From: Rhizobium rosettiformans W3
GTDB lineage: Bacteria > Pseudomonadota > Alphaproteobacteria > Rhizobiales > Rhizobiaceae
NCBI RefSeq assembly: GCF_004912135.1
Contig: NZ_STGU01000006.1
Span: forward strand, 224,345-288,344
Direction of reading: 5' to 3'
Length of the DNA: 64,000 nucleotides
The notes under the pieces are model-generated. The model was not told the origin of the DNA. It made no database searches and saw nothing but the letters and a program-made list of their open reading frames with translations. Each line of letters starts with the position of its first letter. Position 1 is the stretch's first letter. Shown here one piece after another: positions 42,610 to 55,333 of this stretch. The translations under genes and the position numbers were made by a program.

Positions 42610-43530
42610 TCACCACGCCGGCTTGTGATGCTTGTGCCAGTGCTCGGCAATCTCGATGCGCTTCGGCACCCAGACCTTTTCGTGGCTGGTCACATAATCG
42701 ATGAACCGCGCCAGCGCCGCAGCGCGCCCCGGCCGGCCGACGAGGCGGCAGTGCAAACCGACGGACATCATCTTCGGGCTGCCGTTCTTTCCCTCCTCGT
42801 AGAGCACGTCGAAGGCGTCCTTGAGATAGGTGAAGAACTGGTCGCCGGAATTGAAGCCCTGTGGTGTGGCAAAGCGCATGTCGTTCGTTTCGAGCGTATA
42901 GGGAATGATCAGGAAGGGCTTGCCATCGAGATCCGGCACCCAGAACGGCAGGTCGTCTGAATAATTGTCGGAGGAATATATGAAGCCGCCCTCCTCCATG
43001 ACGAGGCGCAGCGTATTCATGGACGGCTTGCCCTGATACATGCCGAGCGGATGCGAGCCGGTCAGCTCTTTGTGCAGGCGGACCGCCTCCTGAATGTGCT
43101 GCCGCTCGACCTCCTCGGGAAAGTCCTTGTATTCGAGCCAGCGATAGCCGTGGCTGGCGATTTCCCAATCCGCTTCCTTCATCGCCGCGACCGCTTCCGG
43201 ATTGCGCGCCATGGCAAGCGTCACGCCATAGACGGTAACCGGCACCTTGCGCTCGGTAAACATCCGCCAGAGCCGCCAGAAGCCGGCGCGCGAGCCATAT
43301 TCGTAGATCGATTCCATGTTGAGATTGCGCTGGCCGGCCCAAGGCTGGGCGCCGACGATTTCGGACAGCAGGCATTCGGACGCCGGGTCGCCATCGAGAA
43401 TGCAGCTTTCGCCGCCCTCTTCGTAATTCACCACGAACTGCACCGCGATCCGCGCATCTCCGGGCCATTTCGGATCGGGGATATCACGGCCATAGCCGAT
43501 CAGGTCGCGGGGATAAGGAGCAGTCGTCAT
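42610..43530 (-). CDS. puuE: allantoinase, polysaccharide-deacetylase type
   Basis: 306 residues from MTTAPYPRDLIGYG; 53 further codons in the open frame lack a ribosome site. PuuE hydrolyses allantoin to allantoate and is unrelated to the amidohydrolase AllB. Marks: YGRDIPDPKWPGDARIAVQFVVNYEEGGE, EYGSRAGFWRLWRMF, WEIASHGYRWLEYKDFPEEVE (metal histidine) and LHCRLVGRPGRAAAL. It stands apart from uraD-alc by the HigBA and LysR genes. Confidence 0.93.
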   Translation of the reverse strand: MTTAPYPRDLIGYGRDIPDPKWPGDARIAVQFVVNYEEGGESCILDGDPASECLLSEIVGAQPWAGQRNLNMESIYEYGSRAGFWRLWRMFTERKVPVTVYGVTLAMARNPEAVAAMKEADWEIASHGYRWLEYKDFPEEVERQHIQEAVRLHKELTGSHPLGMYQGKPSMNTLRLVMEEGGFIYSSDNYSDDLPFWVPDLDGKPFLIIPYTLETNDMRFATPQGFNSGDQFFTYLKDAFDVLYEEGKNGSPKMMSVGLHCRLVGRPGRAAALARFIDYVTSHEKVWVPKRIEIAEHWHKHHKPAW

Positions 43531-43621
43531 CGGTTCACCTCTCGTGTTTTGACGCGAGGCTATTGGCGACGGCGGCACCTGTCGAGATGGCAAGACACAG
43601 ATTTTGCTGCAGCGCGAAGCG

Positions 43622-44338
43622 TCAGGCGATCTTGCGGCTCGAAACCCGCCCCAGCGGATGCAGGGAATGCACGGTGAAGGGCGCGCCACGCTCCGGTTCG
43701 ACGAAGAGCGCGAGATTGGTCACGACGACCGGTTCGGCCAGCACCGGATCGAAATGCGCCTTCAGCCCCTGCTCGATACGGGGAAAGTCCCGCGCCAGCA
43801 GCGGACCGGTCAAGGTCATGTGGAAACGGAACTCGTCCATCACATAAGGATGGCCCCAGCGGCTCAGATTGCTGAATTGCGGAGCCGAAAGCCGCTCCGG
43901 ATGTCGCCGCTCAATTTCCGCTTCGGTGAGCGGCGCGCGGAACCCGTCGAAGGCTTGAACGACGGAGGCGGCGAGATGATCGACCTCCGGACAAGGGCGT
44001 TCCAGGATCAAGCCGAAAACGTCACCGATGCGGCCAACCGAAAGCCCGTCCAGCACCACGGGCTCCATGCGGCCGGCAAAATGCATGAGTTCGCGCAGGA
44101 GAGCGCTTTCGCTCGATCCCTCGCTCAAACGAAACGGTGCCTTGAAGGTCGCATGAAAGCCGAAGCGGCGGGGCAGCGCCGTGTGGAAGGCGATCTCGTG
44201 CACACCGATGCCCTTGAGACCCGGATGCTCCTCCGCCTCACCCGAAAAAACGTTGCGACCAAGCCAGCGCGCCGCTGCATCGGCGAGCGGTTCACGGGCA
44301 GGCGGCGTAAAGCAGATGGCATAGCGCATGTCGAGCAC
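43622..44338 (-). CDS. DUF1045 protein, 2H phosphoesterase superfamily
   Basis: 238 residues. Two His-x-Thr motifs, FHATFKAPF (about residue 61) and FHMTLTGPL (about 171), as in 2H phosphoesterases that open cyclic phosphates. DUF1045 is often encoded with phosphonate (phn) genes; none is present here. It lies between puuE and the FAD oxidoreductase, all on the minus strand. Substrate unknown. Confidence 0.85.
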   Translation of the reverse strand: MLDMRYAICFTPPAREPLADAAARWLGRNVFSGEAEEHPGLKGIGVHEIAFHTALPRRFGFHATFKAPFRLSEGSSESALLRELMHFAGRMEPVVLDGLSVGRIGDVFGLILERPCPEVDHLAASVVQAFDGFRAPLTEAEIERRHPERLSAPQFSNLSRWGHPYVMDEFRFHMTLTGPLLARDFPRIEQGLKAHFDPVLAEPVVVTNLALFVEPERGAPFTVHSLHPLGRVSSRKIA

Positions 44339-44466
44339 CTCGCACTGGCTCGGGTCGGAACTTTAGCAGTTGCCGTTACAAGCCGGTGGATAGGTGATTT
44401 GCATGACAGTATCACGAAGCGGCCTGCGCTAATTTCCTGCGCAGACGCCCGCAGAACCCTAGCATT

Positions 44467-45669
44467 TCAGGGTATTTCGGCAATTTCCTCATCATTTGCA
44501 CGACGAGCAGCCACCGAAACGTGATGCGTGAGGCTGAAGCTGTGAGGAAGCGCGAGACGTTTACCCGCAATCGAATCAAGCACTGCATCGGCCAGGAGAT
44601 GCGCGATGCCGAAGCTCACCTTGAACCCGCCCGTCAGCGCATGCACATGCGGGTGGTCGGGATGCGGCCCGACCATGGGATCACGATCGATGGCCTTGGG
44701 CCGCAGCCCCGCCCAGCGCTCCAAGACCTCGGCCTCTCGCAGAACCGGAGCCAGCTCGCGCGCCTCGGCGATCAAGGCGTCGAGCTGCGTATCGGTCGAA
44801 AAGGGATCGTCATACCGGTTCTCGCTGGTGCTGCCGATCGCCACACGTCCGCCCTCATGCGGGACGACATAGAGGCCATCGAGATAAAGAAGCGGCAGAT
44901 CATCTGGCAGATCGGCCTTCAGCAGCGCCGCCTGCCCTTTCACGCCCCGACCGAGCGATTTCCCGAGCTCTGGCCCCACCATCTCGAGCAGAGGAAAGGA
45001 GCCGACACCGGCCGCGACCAGGAGATCACCGAATCCGATGGCCGACCCGTCTTCCAAGGCCACACTCCTGGCAGCCGCATCGATTGATCGGACGGCCTGG
45101 CCTTCAATGACACGCACATGCCGTGATCGGGCCAACAACTGCCTGATGCTTGCCATCAAGCCGCGCGGCGAAACCCGCCCGGCAAAACTGTCGAGGACGA
45201 TACCCGCCTCGGAAAACTGTCGTGACGGCCAGTCGGTGAAAGGGCTCTCATCCGTCACGGACCAGTCGAAGCGGCGGCCGGACTGGTCCCAATTCGTCTG
45301 AGCCTCATCCGAATGGCGTTCCGCCAGCGGCCGCAGATGCGGTTTCGGCAAAGGGATGAGCCGGCCGCATCGGCGATAGCCGGTGGAGAGCCCGCTCTCG
45401 GCCTCGACGGCAGCGATCTCGGCCTCCAGCGTGAGCAGCCCCTCGAATTGCAACTGCTTCTTCTCGTTCCAGCGGTCCGGCATATGCGCCATCAGCGCGC
45501 CGAGCAGGCCGCCGCTGGCACCGCTGGCGATGCCGGCCCCGTCGATGAGAATGGTGTCGATGCCGCGCCGGTCTGCTTTCAGCGCAGCCCAGAGGCCCAT
45601 GATGCCGCCGCCAACGATCACGAGTTCTGCCCGCAATTGACCTGACACCGCAGCCGTCTTATCGGACAT
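44467..45669 (-). CDS. FAD-dependent oxidoreductase, DAO/MnmC2-like
   Basis: 400 residues from MSDKTAAV; a second in-frame ATG two codons earlier is equally possible. GVGGGIMG-type FAD motif (VIVGGGIMGLWAALKA, about 15-30) and the DAO layout: SGASGGLLGALMAHMP, GRVSPRGLMASI, VAAGVGSFPLLEM, AIGSTSENR and the closing ALTGGFKVSFGIAHLLADAVLD. It faces mnmD, sharing its start region. In E. coli MnmC joins an MnmD methyltransferase with a DAO oxidase; here they are separate divergent genes, so this may do the oxidase step. Confidence 0.8.
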   Translation of the reverse strand: MSDKTAAVSGQLRAELVIVGGGIMGLWAALKADRRGIDTILIDGAGIASGASGGLLGALMAHMPDRWNEKKQLQFEGLLTLEAEIAAVEAESGLSTGYRRCGRLIPLPKPHLRPLAERHSDEAQTNWDQSGRRFDWSVTDESPFTDWPSRQFSEAGIVLDSFAGRVSPRGLMASIRQLLARSRHVRVIEGQAVRSIDAAARSVALEDGSAIGFGDLLVAAGVGSFPLLEMVGPELGKSLGRGVKGQAALLKADLPDDLPLLYLDGLYVVPHEGGRVAIGSTSENRYDDPFSTDTQLDALIAEARELAPVLREAEVLERWAGLRPKAIDRDPMVGPHPDHPHVHALTGGFKVSFGIAHLLADAVLDSIAGKRLALPHSFSLTHHVSVAARRANDEEIAEIP

Positions 45670-45676
45670 GGCCATG
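45667..45676. promoter_or_regulatory. shared start-codon palindrome of two divergent genes
   Basis: CATGGCCATG is a palindrome that supplies ATG GCC ATG to the plus-strand mnmD and, read the other way, ATG GCC ATG to the minus-strand oxidoreductase. There is no intergenic space, so each promoter lies inside the other gene. Confidence 0.6.
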
Positions 45677-46396
45677 ACCCATTCGAATTCCACGCCGGAC
45701 AATCCCGACACTGCACCGCTCACCTGGCATGACGGCGATATGCCCTTTTCGACCGCCTTTGGCGACCATTTTTATTGCCAGACCGATGGGCGGCTGGAAT
45801 GCGGCCACGTTTTCCTTGCCGGTAACGGTTTGCCAGAGCGCTGGCGTGAGGCCGAGCAGTTCACCATTGGAGAACTCGGCTTCGGCACCGGCCTCAACGC
45901 CTGTGAAACCTGGCGCCAGTGGAAGGAGCATCGTCAGGCGGGTGCTTACCTGCATTTCGTCTCCTTCGAGCTCTTCCCCATGCAGGCTGCCGAAATCGAC
46001 CGGGCACTGTCCCGCTGGCCGGAAATCGATGCCGAGCGCAAGGCCCTGGTCGCGCTCTGGCCGTCATCGCCTGCAGGCGTAGTGACGATTGAACTCGACG
46101 GTCAGACCCGGCTTTCCGTCGTCTGCGGAGACGCCTTCGAGAACCTGACGGCAAGCGACCTCCGCTTCGACGCCTGGTATCTCGATGGCTTCGCGCCGTC
46201 TCGCAACAGCGCCATGTGGTCGGCGGAACTAATGCAGAGGGTTCATGACACGACGGTCGAGGGCGGCACGTTCGCGACCTACGCCGCCGCAGGCTTCGTC
46301 CGCCGCAACCTGATTGCCGCGGGTTATGCCGTGGAAAGACGTGTGGGCTTCGCCGGCAAGCGGGAAATGCTGTGCGGGGTCAGGCAGGCGGCCTGA
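45668..46396 (+). CDS. mnmD: tRNA mnm5(s2)U34 methyltransferase MnmD
   Basis: 242 residues. It adds the methyl group that completes mnm5U at the tRNA wobble base. Family marks: WHDGDMPFSTAFGDHFYC, GNGLPERW, FTIGELGFGTGLNACETW (SAM motif I), SFELFPM, LDGFAPSRNSAMWS (catalytic DGFAP) and GYAVERRVGFAGKREMLCG. It corresponds to the N-terminal half of E. coli MnmC; the C-terminal oxidase half is replaced by the divergent FAD gene. Confidence 0.93.
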   Translation: MAMTHSNSTPDNPDTAPLTWHDGDMPFSTAFGDHFYCQTDGRLECGHVFLAGNGLPERWREAEQFTIGELGFGTGLNACETWRQWKEHRQAGAYLHFVSFELFPMQAAEIDRALSRWPEIDAERKALVALWPSSPAGVVTIELDGQTRLSVVCGDAFENLTASDLRFDAWYLDGFAPSRNSAMWSAELMQRVHDTTVEGGTFATYAAAGFVRRNLIAAGYAVERRVGFAGKREMLCGVRQAA

Positions 46397-50419
<4,023 letters not shown>

Positions 50420-50626
50420 GAGATCAATGACTTGTTTTGGTAAACAGCGAGTAAGCAGAGAACAATCTGATACTTAAAAAGCGAATACAGATAGACCTTC
50501 TGCCTCGCGACAAACAGCTGACCATGCCACTGTTCCAGATGAGCCGGTTTTTCGTCGCAAACGGCAATGCCTTTTGCGGCCCGAACCTGCGAGACTTGAT
50601 GTCGAATTTGACACAATGGATCGACC

Positions 50627-52213
50627 ATGAGCGACATTAGCATCTCCGCCTTGTCCGAGACTGAAACCCCGTCGGCCGGTGGCGAACGCCGCAGACGCAC
50701 CGGCGGCCGCGGCGGCGAGCGCAGCCGCGCAGGTGCTGCGGGCAAGTATCGCAACCTCGTCAATCGCCTCGCCAAGACCGAGCTGCTCGATCCGGAAGCA
50801 CTCGACGCCATTCACGATGCGTCACTGACCATCCTCGAAGAAATCGGCATGGACATCATGCTGCCGGAGGCCCGCGCCATCATGAAGGCGCATGGCGCAG
50901 AGGTGACAGAAGGCTCCGATCGCGTCCGCTTCGATCGCCACCTGATCATGGACATGATCGCGTCCGCTCCGCGCGAGTTCCAGATGTTCGCCCGCAATCC
51001 CGAGCGCAACGTCAAGATGGGCGGCAACAACCTGGTCTTCGCCCAGATCGCCTCCGCCCCCTTCGTCGCCGACCGCGAAGGCGGCCGCCGCGCCGGCAAC
51101 CAGGAAGACTTCCGCAAGCTGGTGAAGCTTGCCCAGTGCTATGACGTGATCCACACGACCGGCGGTTATCCGGTTGAGCCGATCGACATTCATGCCTCAG
51201 TGCGCCACCTCGACTGCCTCTCCGACATGGTGAAGCTGACCGACAAGGTCTTCCACTGCTACTCGCTCGGCAAGCAGCGCAATCTCGATGCGATCGAGAT
51301 CGCCCGCATCGGCCGTGGCATCTCCATGGAGCAGATGGAGATCGAGCCTTCGCTCTTCACCATCATCAATTCGTCCTCGCCGCTCCGCCTCGACGGCCCG
51401 ATGCTGCAGGGCATCATCGAAATGTCCTCGCGCGGCCAGGTCGTCGTGATGACGCCCTTCACGCTGGCCGGCGCCATGGCGCCCGTCACCATCGCCGGCG
51501 CCGTCGTCCAGCAGAATGCCGAAGCCCTCTGCGGCATCGCCTTCACCCAGATGGTCAAACGCGGCGCCCCGGCCGTCTATGGCGGCTTCACTTCGAATGT
51601 CGACATGAAGAGCGGCGCTCCGGCCTTCGGCACGCCCGAATACATGAAGGCGGTCATCGTCGGTGGCCAACTCGCCCGCCGCTACGGCATCCCCTACCGC
51701 ACCTCCAACACCAATGCCGCCAACACGCTCGATGCCCAGGCGGCCTACGAGAGCGTCTTCTCTCTCTGGGCCCTGACGCAAGGCGGCGGCAATTTCATCA
51801 TGCATTCGGCCGGCTGGACCGAAGGCGGCCTGACGGCGTCCTTCGAGAAGTTCATCCTAGACGTCGACATGCTGCAGATGGTGGCAGAATTCCTCACCCC
51901 CCTCGATGTCAGCCAGGACGCGCTGGCGCTCGATGCGGTCCGCGAAGTCGGCCCCGGCGGCCACTTCTTCGGCACCGCCCATACCCTCGCCCGTTACGAG
52001 AGTGCCTTCTATTCGCCGATCCTCTCCGACTGGCGCAATTTCGAGACCTGGACCGAAGCCGGCCGCCCGACCACTTACGACCACGCCAACCGGATCTTCA
52101 AGGAGAAGCTCGCCACCTACGAGCGTCCGGCAATCGATCCCGCTGTCGAGGAAGAACTCGACGCCTTCGTCGCCAAACGCAAGGCCGAAGGCGGGGTTGC
52201 GACGGATTTTTGA
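50627..52213 (+). CDS. mttB: MttB-family (trimethylamine-type) methyltransferase, non-pyrrolysine
   Basis: 528 residues without any in-frame amber codon, so it belongs to the non-pyrrolysine branch whose known members demethylate glycine betaine or related quaternary amines with a corrinoid protein. Marks: LDAIHDASLTILEEIGMD, TPFTLAGAMAPVTIAGAV, YGGFTSNVDMKSGAPAFGTPEY, ILDVDMLQMVAEFL and GGHFFGTAHTLARY. The first 40 residues are Arg/Gly rich and unlike the rest. No corrinoid protein or reactivase is nearby. Ends at a strong terminator. Confidence 0.88.
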   Translation: MSDISISALSETETPSAGGERRRRTGGRGGERSRAGAAGKYRNLVNRLAKTELLDPEALDAIHDASLTILEEIGMDIMLPEARAIMKAHGAEVTEGSDRVRFDRHLIMDMIASAPREFQMFARNPERNVKMGGNNLVFAQIASAPFVADREGGRRAGNQEDFRKLVKLAQCYDVIHTTGGYPVEPIDIHASVRHLDCLSDMVKLTDKVFHCYSLGKQRNLDAIEIARIGRGISMEQMEIEPSLFTIINSSSPLRLDGPMLQGIIEMSSRGQVVVMTPFTLAGAMAPVTIAGAVVQQNAEALCGIAFTQMVKRGAPAVYGGFTSNVDMKSGAPAFGTPEYMKAVIVGGQLARRYGIPYRTSNTNAANTLDAQAAYESVFSLWALTQGGGNFIMHSAGWTEGGLTASFEKFILDVDMLQMVAEFLTPLDVSQDALALDAVREVGPGGHFFGTAHTLARYESAFYSPILSDWRNFETWTEAGRPTTYDHANRIFKEKLATYERPAIDPAVEEELDAFVAKRKAEGGVATDF

Positions 52214-52257
52214 GGCGCCGGATCCGGCCCATCGAAGCAGATTCGAGCGAGAAAGCA

Positions 52258-52288
52258 AAACGCCTCGACCCGTAAAGTCGAGGCGTTT
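52258..52288. terminator. bidirectional terminator
   Basis: AAACGCCTCGAC, seven bases, GTCGAGGCGTTT: a perfect 12-base stem between the convergent mttB and chemoreceptor genes, T-rich on both sides. Confidence 0.85.
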
Positions 52289-52330
52289 GAGTTTTACGGC
52301 TTTGAAAAGGCTTGCGGACAGTACCGCGCC

Positions 52331-54154
52331 TTATGCCGATCGGCGCATGGCAGCCGCATAGCCTCTCTCTGCCTGACCAGCGGCTTTCGCAGCGCTGATC
52401 TCGAAACGCTGGACCAATTGCCGAAGGCGCGTGCTTTCAGTTGCAAGTCCCGCACTTGCCGCATTCGTCTCTTCGACCATCGCCGCGTTCTGCTGGGTGA
52501 ACTGATCCATTTGATTGACCGCGGTGTTGACTTCGGCAAGCCCAGTCGCCTGCTCTTTCGCCGCCGTGGCGATTGCGTTCATCTGGACATTTACCGTCGT
52601 AATGAAGCTTTCGATCGTCTTCAGCGCAGCGCCGGTGTCACTCACCAGCTTTACGCCGTTTGCGACTTCTTCGGTCGAGACCCTGATGAGGTCCTTGATC
52701 TCCTTTGCAGCCTGGGCCGACCGCTGTGCGAGTTCACGGACCTCCTGGGCGACGACCGCAAAGCCCTTGCCCGCTTCCCCGGCACGCGCGGCTTCCACGC
52801 CAGCATTGAGCGCAAGCAGATTGGTCTGAAATGCGATTTCGTCGATCACGCCGATGATGTTGGAAATCGACTGGGATGACTGCTCGATACGGCCCATGGC
52901 CGCAACTGCGCTCGCGACGACGGTGCCGGAAGTCTCGGCACTGTGCGCAGCATCCGATGCTGCGGCACGGGCCTCATCGACGCGGTTCGAGGCGTGTCGA
53001 ACGTTGACGGTGATTTCGTCCAGTGCTGCCGCCGTTTCTTCAAGAGAGGCAGCCTGCTGTTCGGTACGACGCGAGAGATCATCCGTGCTGCCGCTGATCT
53101 CACGGCAGCCGTTGTCGATCGACGTCGTGGCATGCGCGACGGCCGAGAGCGTTTCGGCAAGTTGGGCGACAGCTTCGTTGAAGTCATTCCGGAGGGTTTC
53201 GAACTCCTCGGCAAACGGCTGTCCGAGGCGAATTGTGAGATTACCCTTTGCAAGTTCTGCCAAGCCACCGGCAAGCGTTGCGGTTGCCTGCGTCATCGCT
53301 TCGGAACGAGCTTCGTCGAGTTTCGCACGAGCAGCCCTTTCGGCCTCCGTCGTCGATTGCTGCAGCTTCGCATCAGCCTCCAACTTCACCGCAGCAATCG
53401 CATTTGCCCGGAACACTTCGACAGCGCCGGCCATCGAGCCAAGTTCGTCACGACGCTCCATAGCCGGAATGTCGATGGACGTGTCCCCTTCCGCCAGCTT
53501 TCGCATAGCCAAGGTCATGCCTCTGAGGGGCGCCGCAAGGCTGCGTGTCAGCAGGATACCCATGGCAACCGCAATGAGGGCGGCCATGATCCCACCGACG
53601 ATGAGGGTCATAGTCCCTGTCTGGAAGGCGGCGTTTAGAGATGCAGTTCGCTTATCGGCAAGTTTCTGATTTGCCTCGTCGAGCGCAGTAAGCGCCTTAC
53701 GGATATCACTCAGCCGTGCCGTCGTTGCGATATTGCTCCGCGTTTCCTCGATCTTCGCGGGATCACGCGCACTGGCGACGGTCGCATCGAGCTGCGAATA
53801 GAATGTCTGAATCGCTTGACGGACAGGCGGCAGATAGGCGTCCGCATCGGACTTTTCGAGCTTCTGTTCGAGCTGCGCCATCAAGGGCGGAACGGCGTCG
53901 CCGTACTTGGCCATTCGCTCAATAAATTCATCGTTCAGGCTCGCGACAAAGCCGCGCATGGCGTTCTGATGTTCAACAAGCGTCGCGAGGATCTGACCAG
54001 ACAGTTTAAGCACCGACTGCGTCTGCTGATTGGCAATCGTGGCTTCGTGGATCCGCTGCATGGACACAAATGCAACGGAACAGAAGGCGATAACAACGAA
54101 CAGCACCGAGGCGAAAGCCAGGGCCAGCTTGCGGGAAACTCTCAGATTTTTCAT
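52331..54154 (-). CDS. methyl-accepting chemotaxis protein
   Basis: 607 residues. First membrane helix about 10-32, a periplasmic four-helix sensing region to about 185, second helix about 187-208, HAMP domains, and the MCP signalling tip near 440-480 (FQTNLLALNAGVEAARAGEAGKGFAVVAQEVRELAQRSAQAAKEI). Transmits ligand binding to CheA/CheW. No C-terminal pentapeptide for CheR. No other chemotaxis gene is in the window; ligand unknown. Confidence 0.93.
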   Translation of the reverse strand: MKNLRVSRKLALAFASVLFVVIAFCSVAFVSMQRIHEATIANQQTQSVLKLSGQILATLVEHQNAMRGFVASLNDEFIERMAKYGDAVPPLMAQLEQKLEKSDADAYLPPVRQAIQTFYSQLDATVASARDPAKIEETRSNIATTARLSDIRKALTALDEANQKLADKRTASLNAAFQTGTMTLIVGGIMAALIAVAMGILLTRSLAAPLRGMTLAMRKLAEGDTSIDIPAMERRDELGSMAGAVEVFRANAIAAVKLEADAKLQQSTTEAERAARAKLDEARSEAMTQATATLAGGLAELAKGNLTIRLGQPFAEEFETLRNDFNEAVAQLAETLSAVAHATTSIDNGCREISGSTDDLSRRTEQQAASLEETAAALDEITVNVRHASNRVDEARAAASDAAHSAETSGTVVASAVAAMGRIEQSSQSISNIIGVIDEIAFQTNLLALNAGVEAARAGEAGKGFAVVAQEVRELAQRSAQAAKEIKDLIRVSTEEVANGVKLVSDTGAALKTIESFITTVNVQMNAIATAAKEQATGLAEVNTAVNQMDQFTQQNAAMVEETNAASAGLATESTRLRQLVQRFEISAAKAAGQAERGYAAAMRRSA

Positions 54155-54244
54155 AGGCGTCTTTCAGAAGTTGCTTTCGTACCTCCACCTATCGGTTCGA
54201 ACCCCTTAATTTTTAGGGAAATTAGGAGGCCCGCATAAAAAGAA

Positions 54245-54262
54245 TTTTGCTGCGCAGCAAAA
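54245..54262. terminator. T-flanked palindrome after the WYL gene
   Basis: TTTTGCTGCGCAGCAAAA, a perfect 18-base palindrome between the WYL regulator and the chemoreceptor gene, bracketed by A/T runs. Probably a terminator of the minus-strand WYL gene ending at 54267. Confidence 0.35.
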
Positions 54263-54266
54263 AAAC

Positions 54267-54944
54267 TCAGCTGAGCTGCTTCAGATACGCCTGATAGGTC
54301 TGATGCGGCTGAGGCTCGAACCGATCCTGTATCACCTTCCAGTCCTCGACGCGATCGAGACGGAAATCGCGAAAACCCTGGCGCATCTCGCACCAGGCGG
54401 TCATCACCCAGATCGCGCCGAAGGCGGCCAAGCCCAGCGGCCAGACGACGCGCTGGCTGCGCTCGCCCGGAAGCGAGTGATAGGCGATCCAGACCTTGCG
54501 CTTGACCGACAGTGCCGAGCGGACATCGCCGAGACAATCCGGCACCATCGGCTGGGCAGACGAACGGAAGGCATGGATAGGGGCTGAAACAAGCCGCTCC
54601 GCGTGGTCAGCCGGCAGCATGCCCAGCATCTTCTCCTTCGCCTCGCGCGCCGCCTGGCCGAGTCTGGGATCACCCAGCATCTCGACTGCCCGAAGCCCGA
54701 AGGCGAGCGCCTCCAGTTGCTCGAACGTGAAGGTCAGCGGCGGGGCATCGAAGGCCTCGCGCAGCATGTAGCCGACGCCGCGCTCGCCTTCGATCGGCGC
54801 GCCGGAGGCAATGAGATGGTCCATGTCGCGGTAGATGGTGCGGGGTGCCACCTCCATCTTCTCGGCGATCTCGGCGGCGGTCATGGCGCGGCCGGTCGCG
54901 CGCATCAGCTGGATGATCCGGAAAAGACGGTCGGCAGGGCGCAT
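54267..54944 (-). CDS. YafY/WYL-domain transcriptional regulator
   Basis: 225 residues. HTH_11 at the N-terminus (RLFRIIQLMRATGRAMTAAEIAEKMEVAPRTIYRDMDHL), then a WYL-type ligand domain (YHSLPGERSQRVVWPLGLAAFGAIWVMTAWC). The family senses small ligands, often nucleotides or metabolites. It is divergent from a small monooxygenase-like gene at 55030, the usual partner arrangement for this regulator type, so it likely controls that gene. Confidence 0.9.
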   Translation of the reverse strand: MRPADRLFRIIQLMRATGRAMTAAEIAEKMEVAPRTIYRDMDHLIASGAPIEGERGVGYMLREAFDAPPLTFTFEQLEALAFGLRAVEMLGDPRLGQAAREAKEKMLGMLPADHAERLVSAPIHAFRSSAQPMVPDCLGDVRSALSVKRKVWIAYHSLPGERSQRVVWPLGLAAFGAIWVMTAWCEMRQGFRDFRLDRVEDWKVIQDRFEPQPHQTYQAYLKQLS

Positions 54945-55029
54945 GCGATACCTCCGGCAAAGACTATGGCCAGAAGGTTGTCAGTTGGGTCGTGTTAGGT
55001 CAAGCCGTCATCAACACCGGGAGAGCCAC

Positions 55030-55329
55030 ATGACCACCACCACCGTTCTCGAACTCGCCGTCTGCAGCGTGGCAGACAGACCTGCCGCCGAAGAGGCCCG
55101 CCGTGCAGCGATGGCCGCCGTTAAGACCTATCCCGGCTTCGTCAGCTGGAAGGCGCTGAACTCGCTCGACCAGCGCGACCTGATCGCCGATCTCGTCGAA
55201 TGGAGCGACAAGGAAAGCGCCGATGCCGCCGCTGCCAAGGTGCAGGCGGATCCCGCCTTCGCCCCTTACATGGCAGCGATCACCGGTGTTACCCTGATGC
55301 AGCATTTTTCAACGACGGACACGATCTGA
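55030..55329 (+). CDS. antibiotic biosynthesis monooxygenase-type (ABM) protein
   Basis: 99 residues, one ABM ferredoxin-like domain: TVLELAVCSVADRPAAEEARRAAM, YPGFVSWKALNSLDQRDLIADLVEW, ADPAFAPYM. ABM domains are small dimeric enzymes or sensors acting on quinols or heme-like compounds; many members have no known substrate. GGGAGAG precedes the ATG. Divergent from the WYL regulator and 4 bases before the AlkC-like gene, so probably first in a three-gene operon. Confidence 0.82.
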   Translation: MTTTTVLELAVCSVADRPAAEEARRAAMAAVKTYPGFVSWKALNSLDQRDLIADLVEWSDKESADAAAAKVQADPAFAPYMAAITGVTLMQHFSTTDTI

Positions 55330-55333
55330 CATC

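Noticed and set aside
43531..43689. 53-codon extension of puuE
   Set aside because: No ribosome site; residues before MTTAPYPRDL do not resemble allantoinases.
50627..52213. A possible pyrrolysine codon in mttB
   Set aside because: No TAG lies in frame before the natural stop, so it is not a pyrrolysine enzyme.
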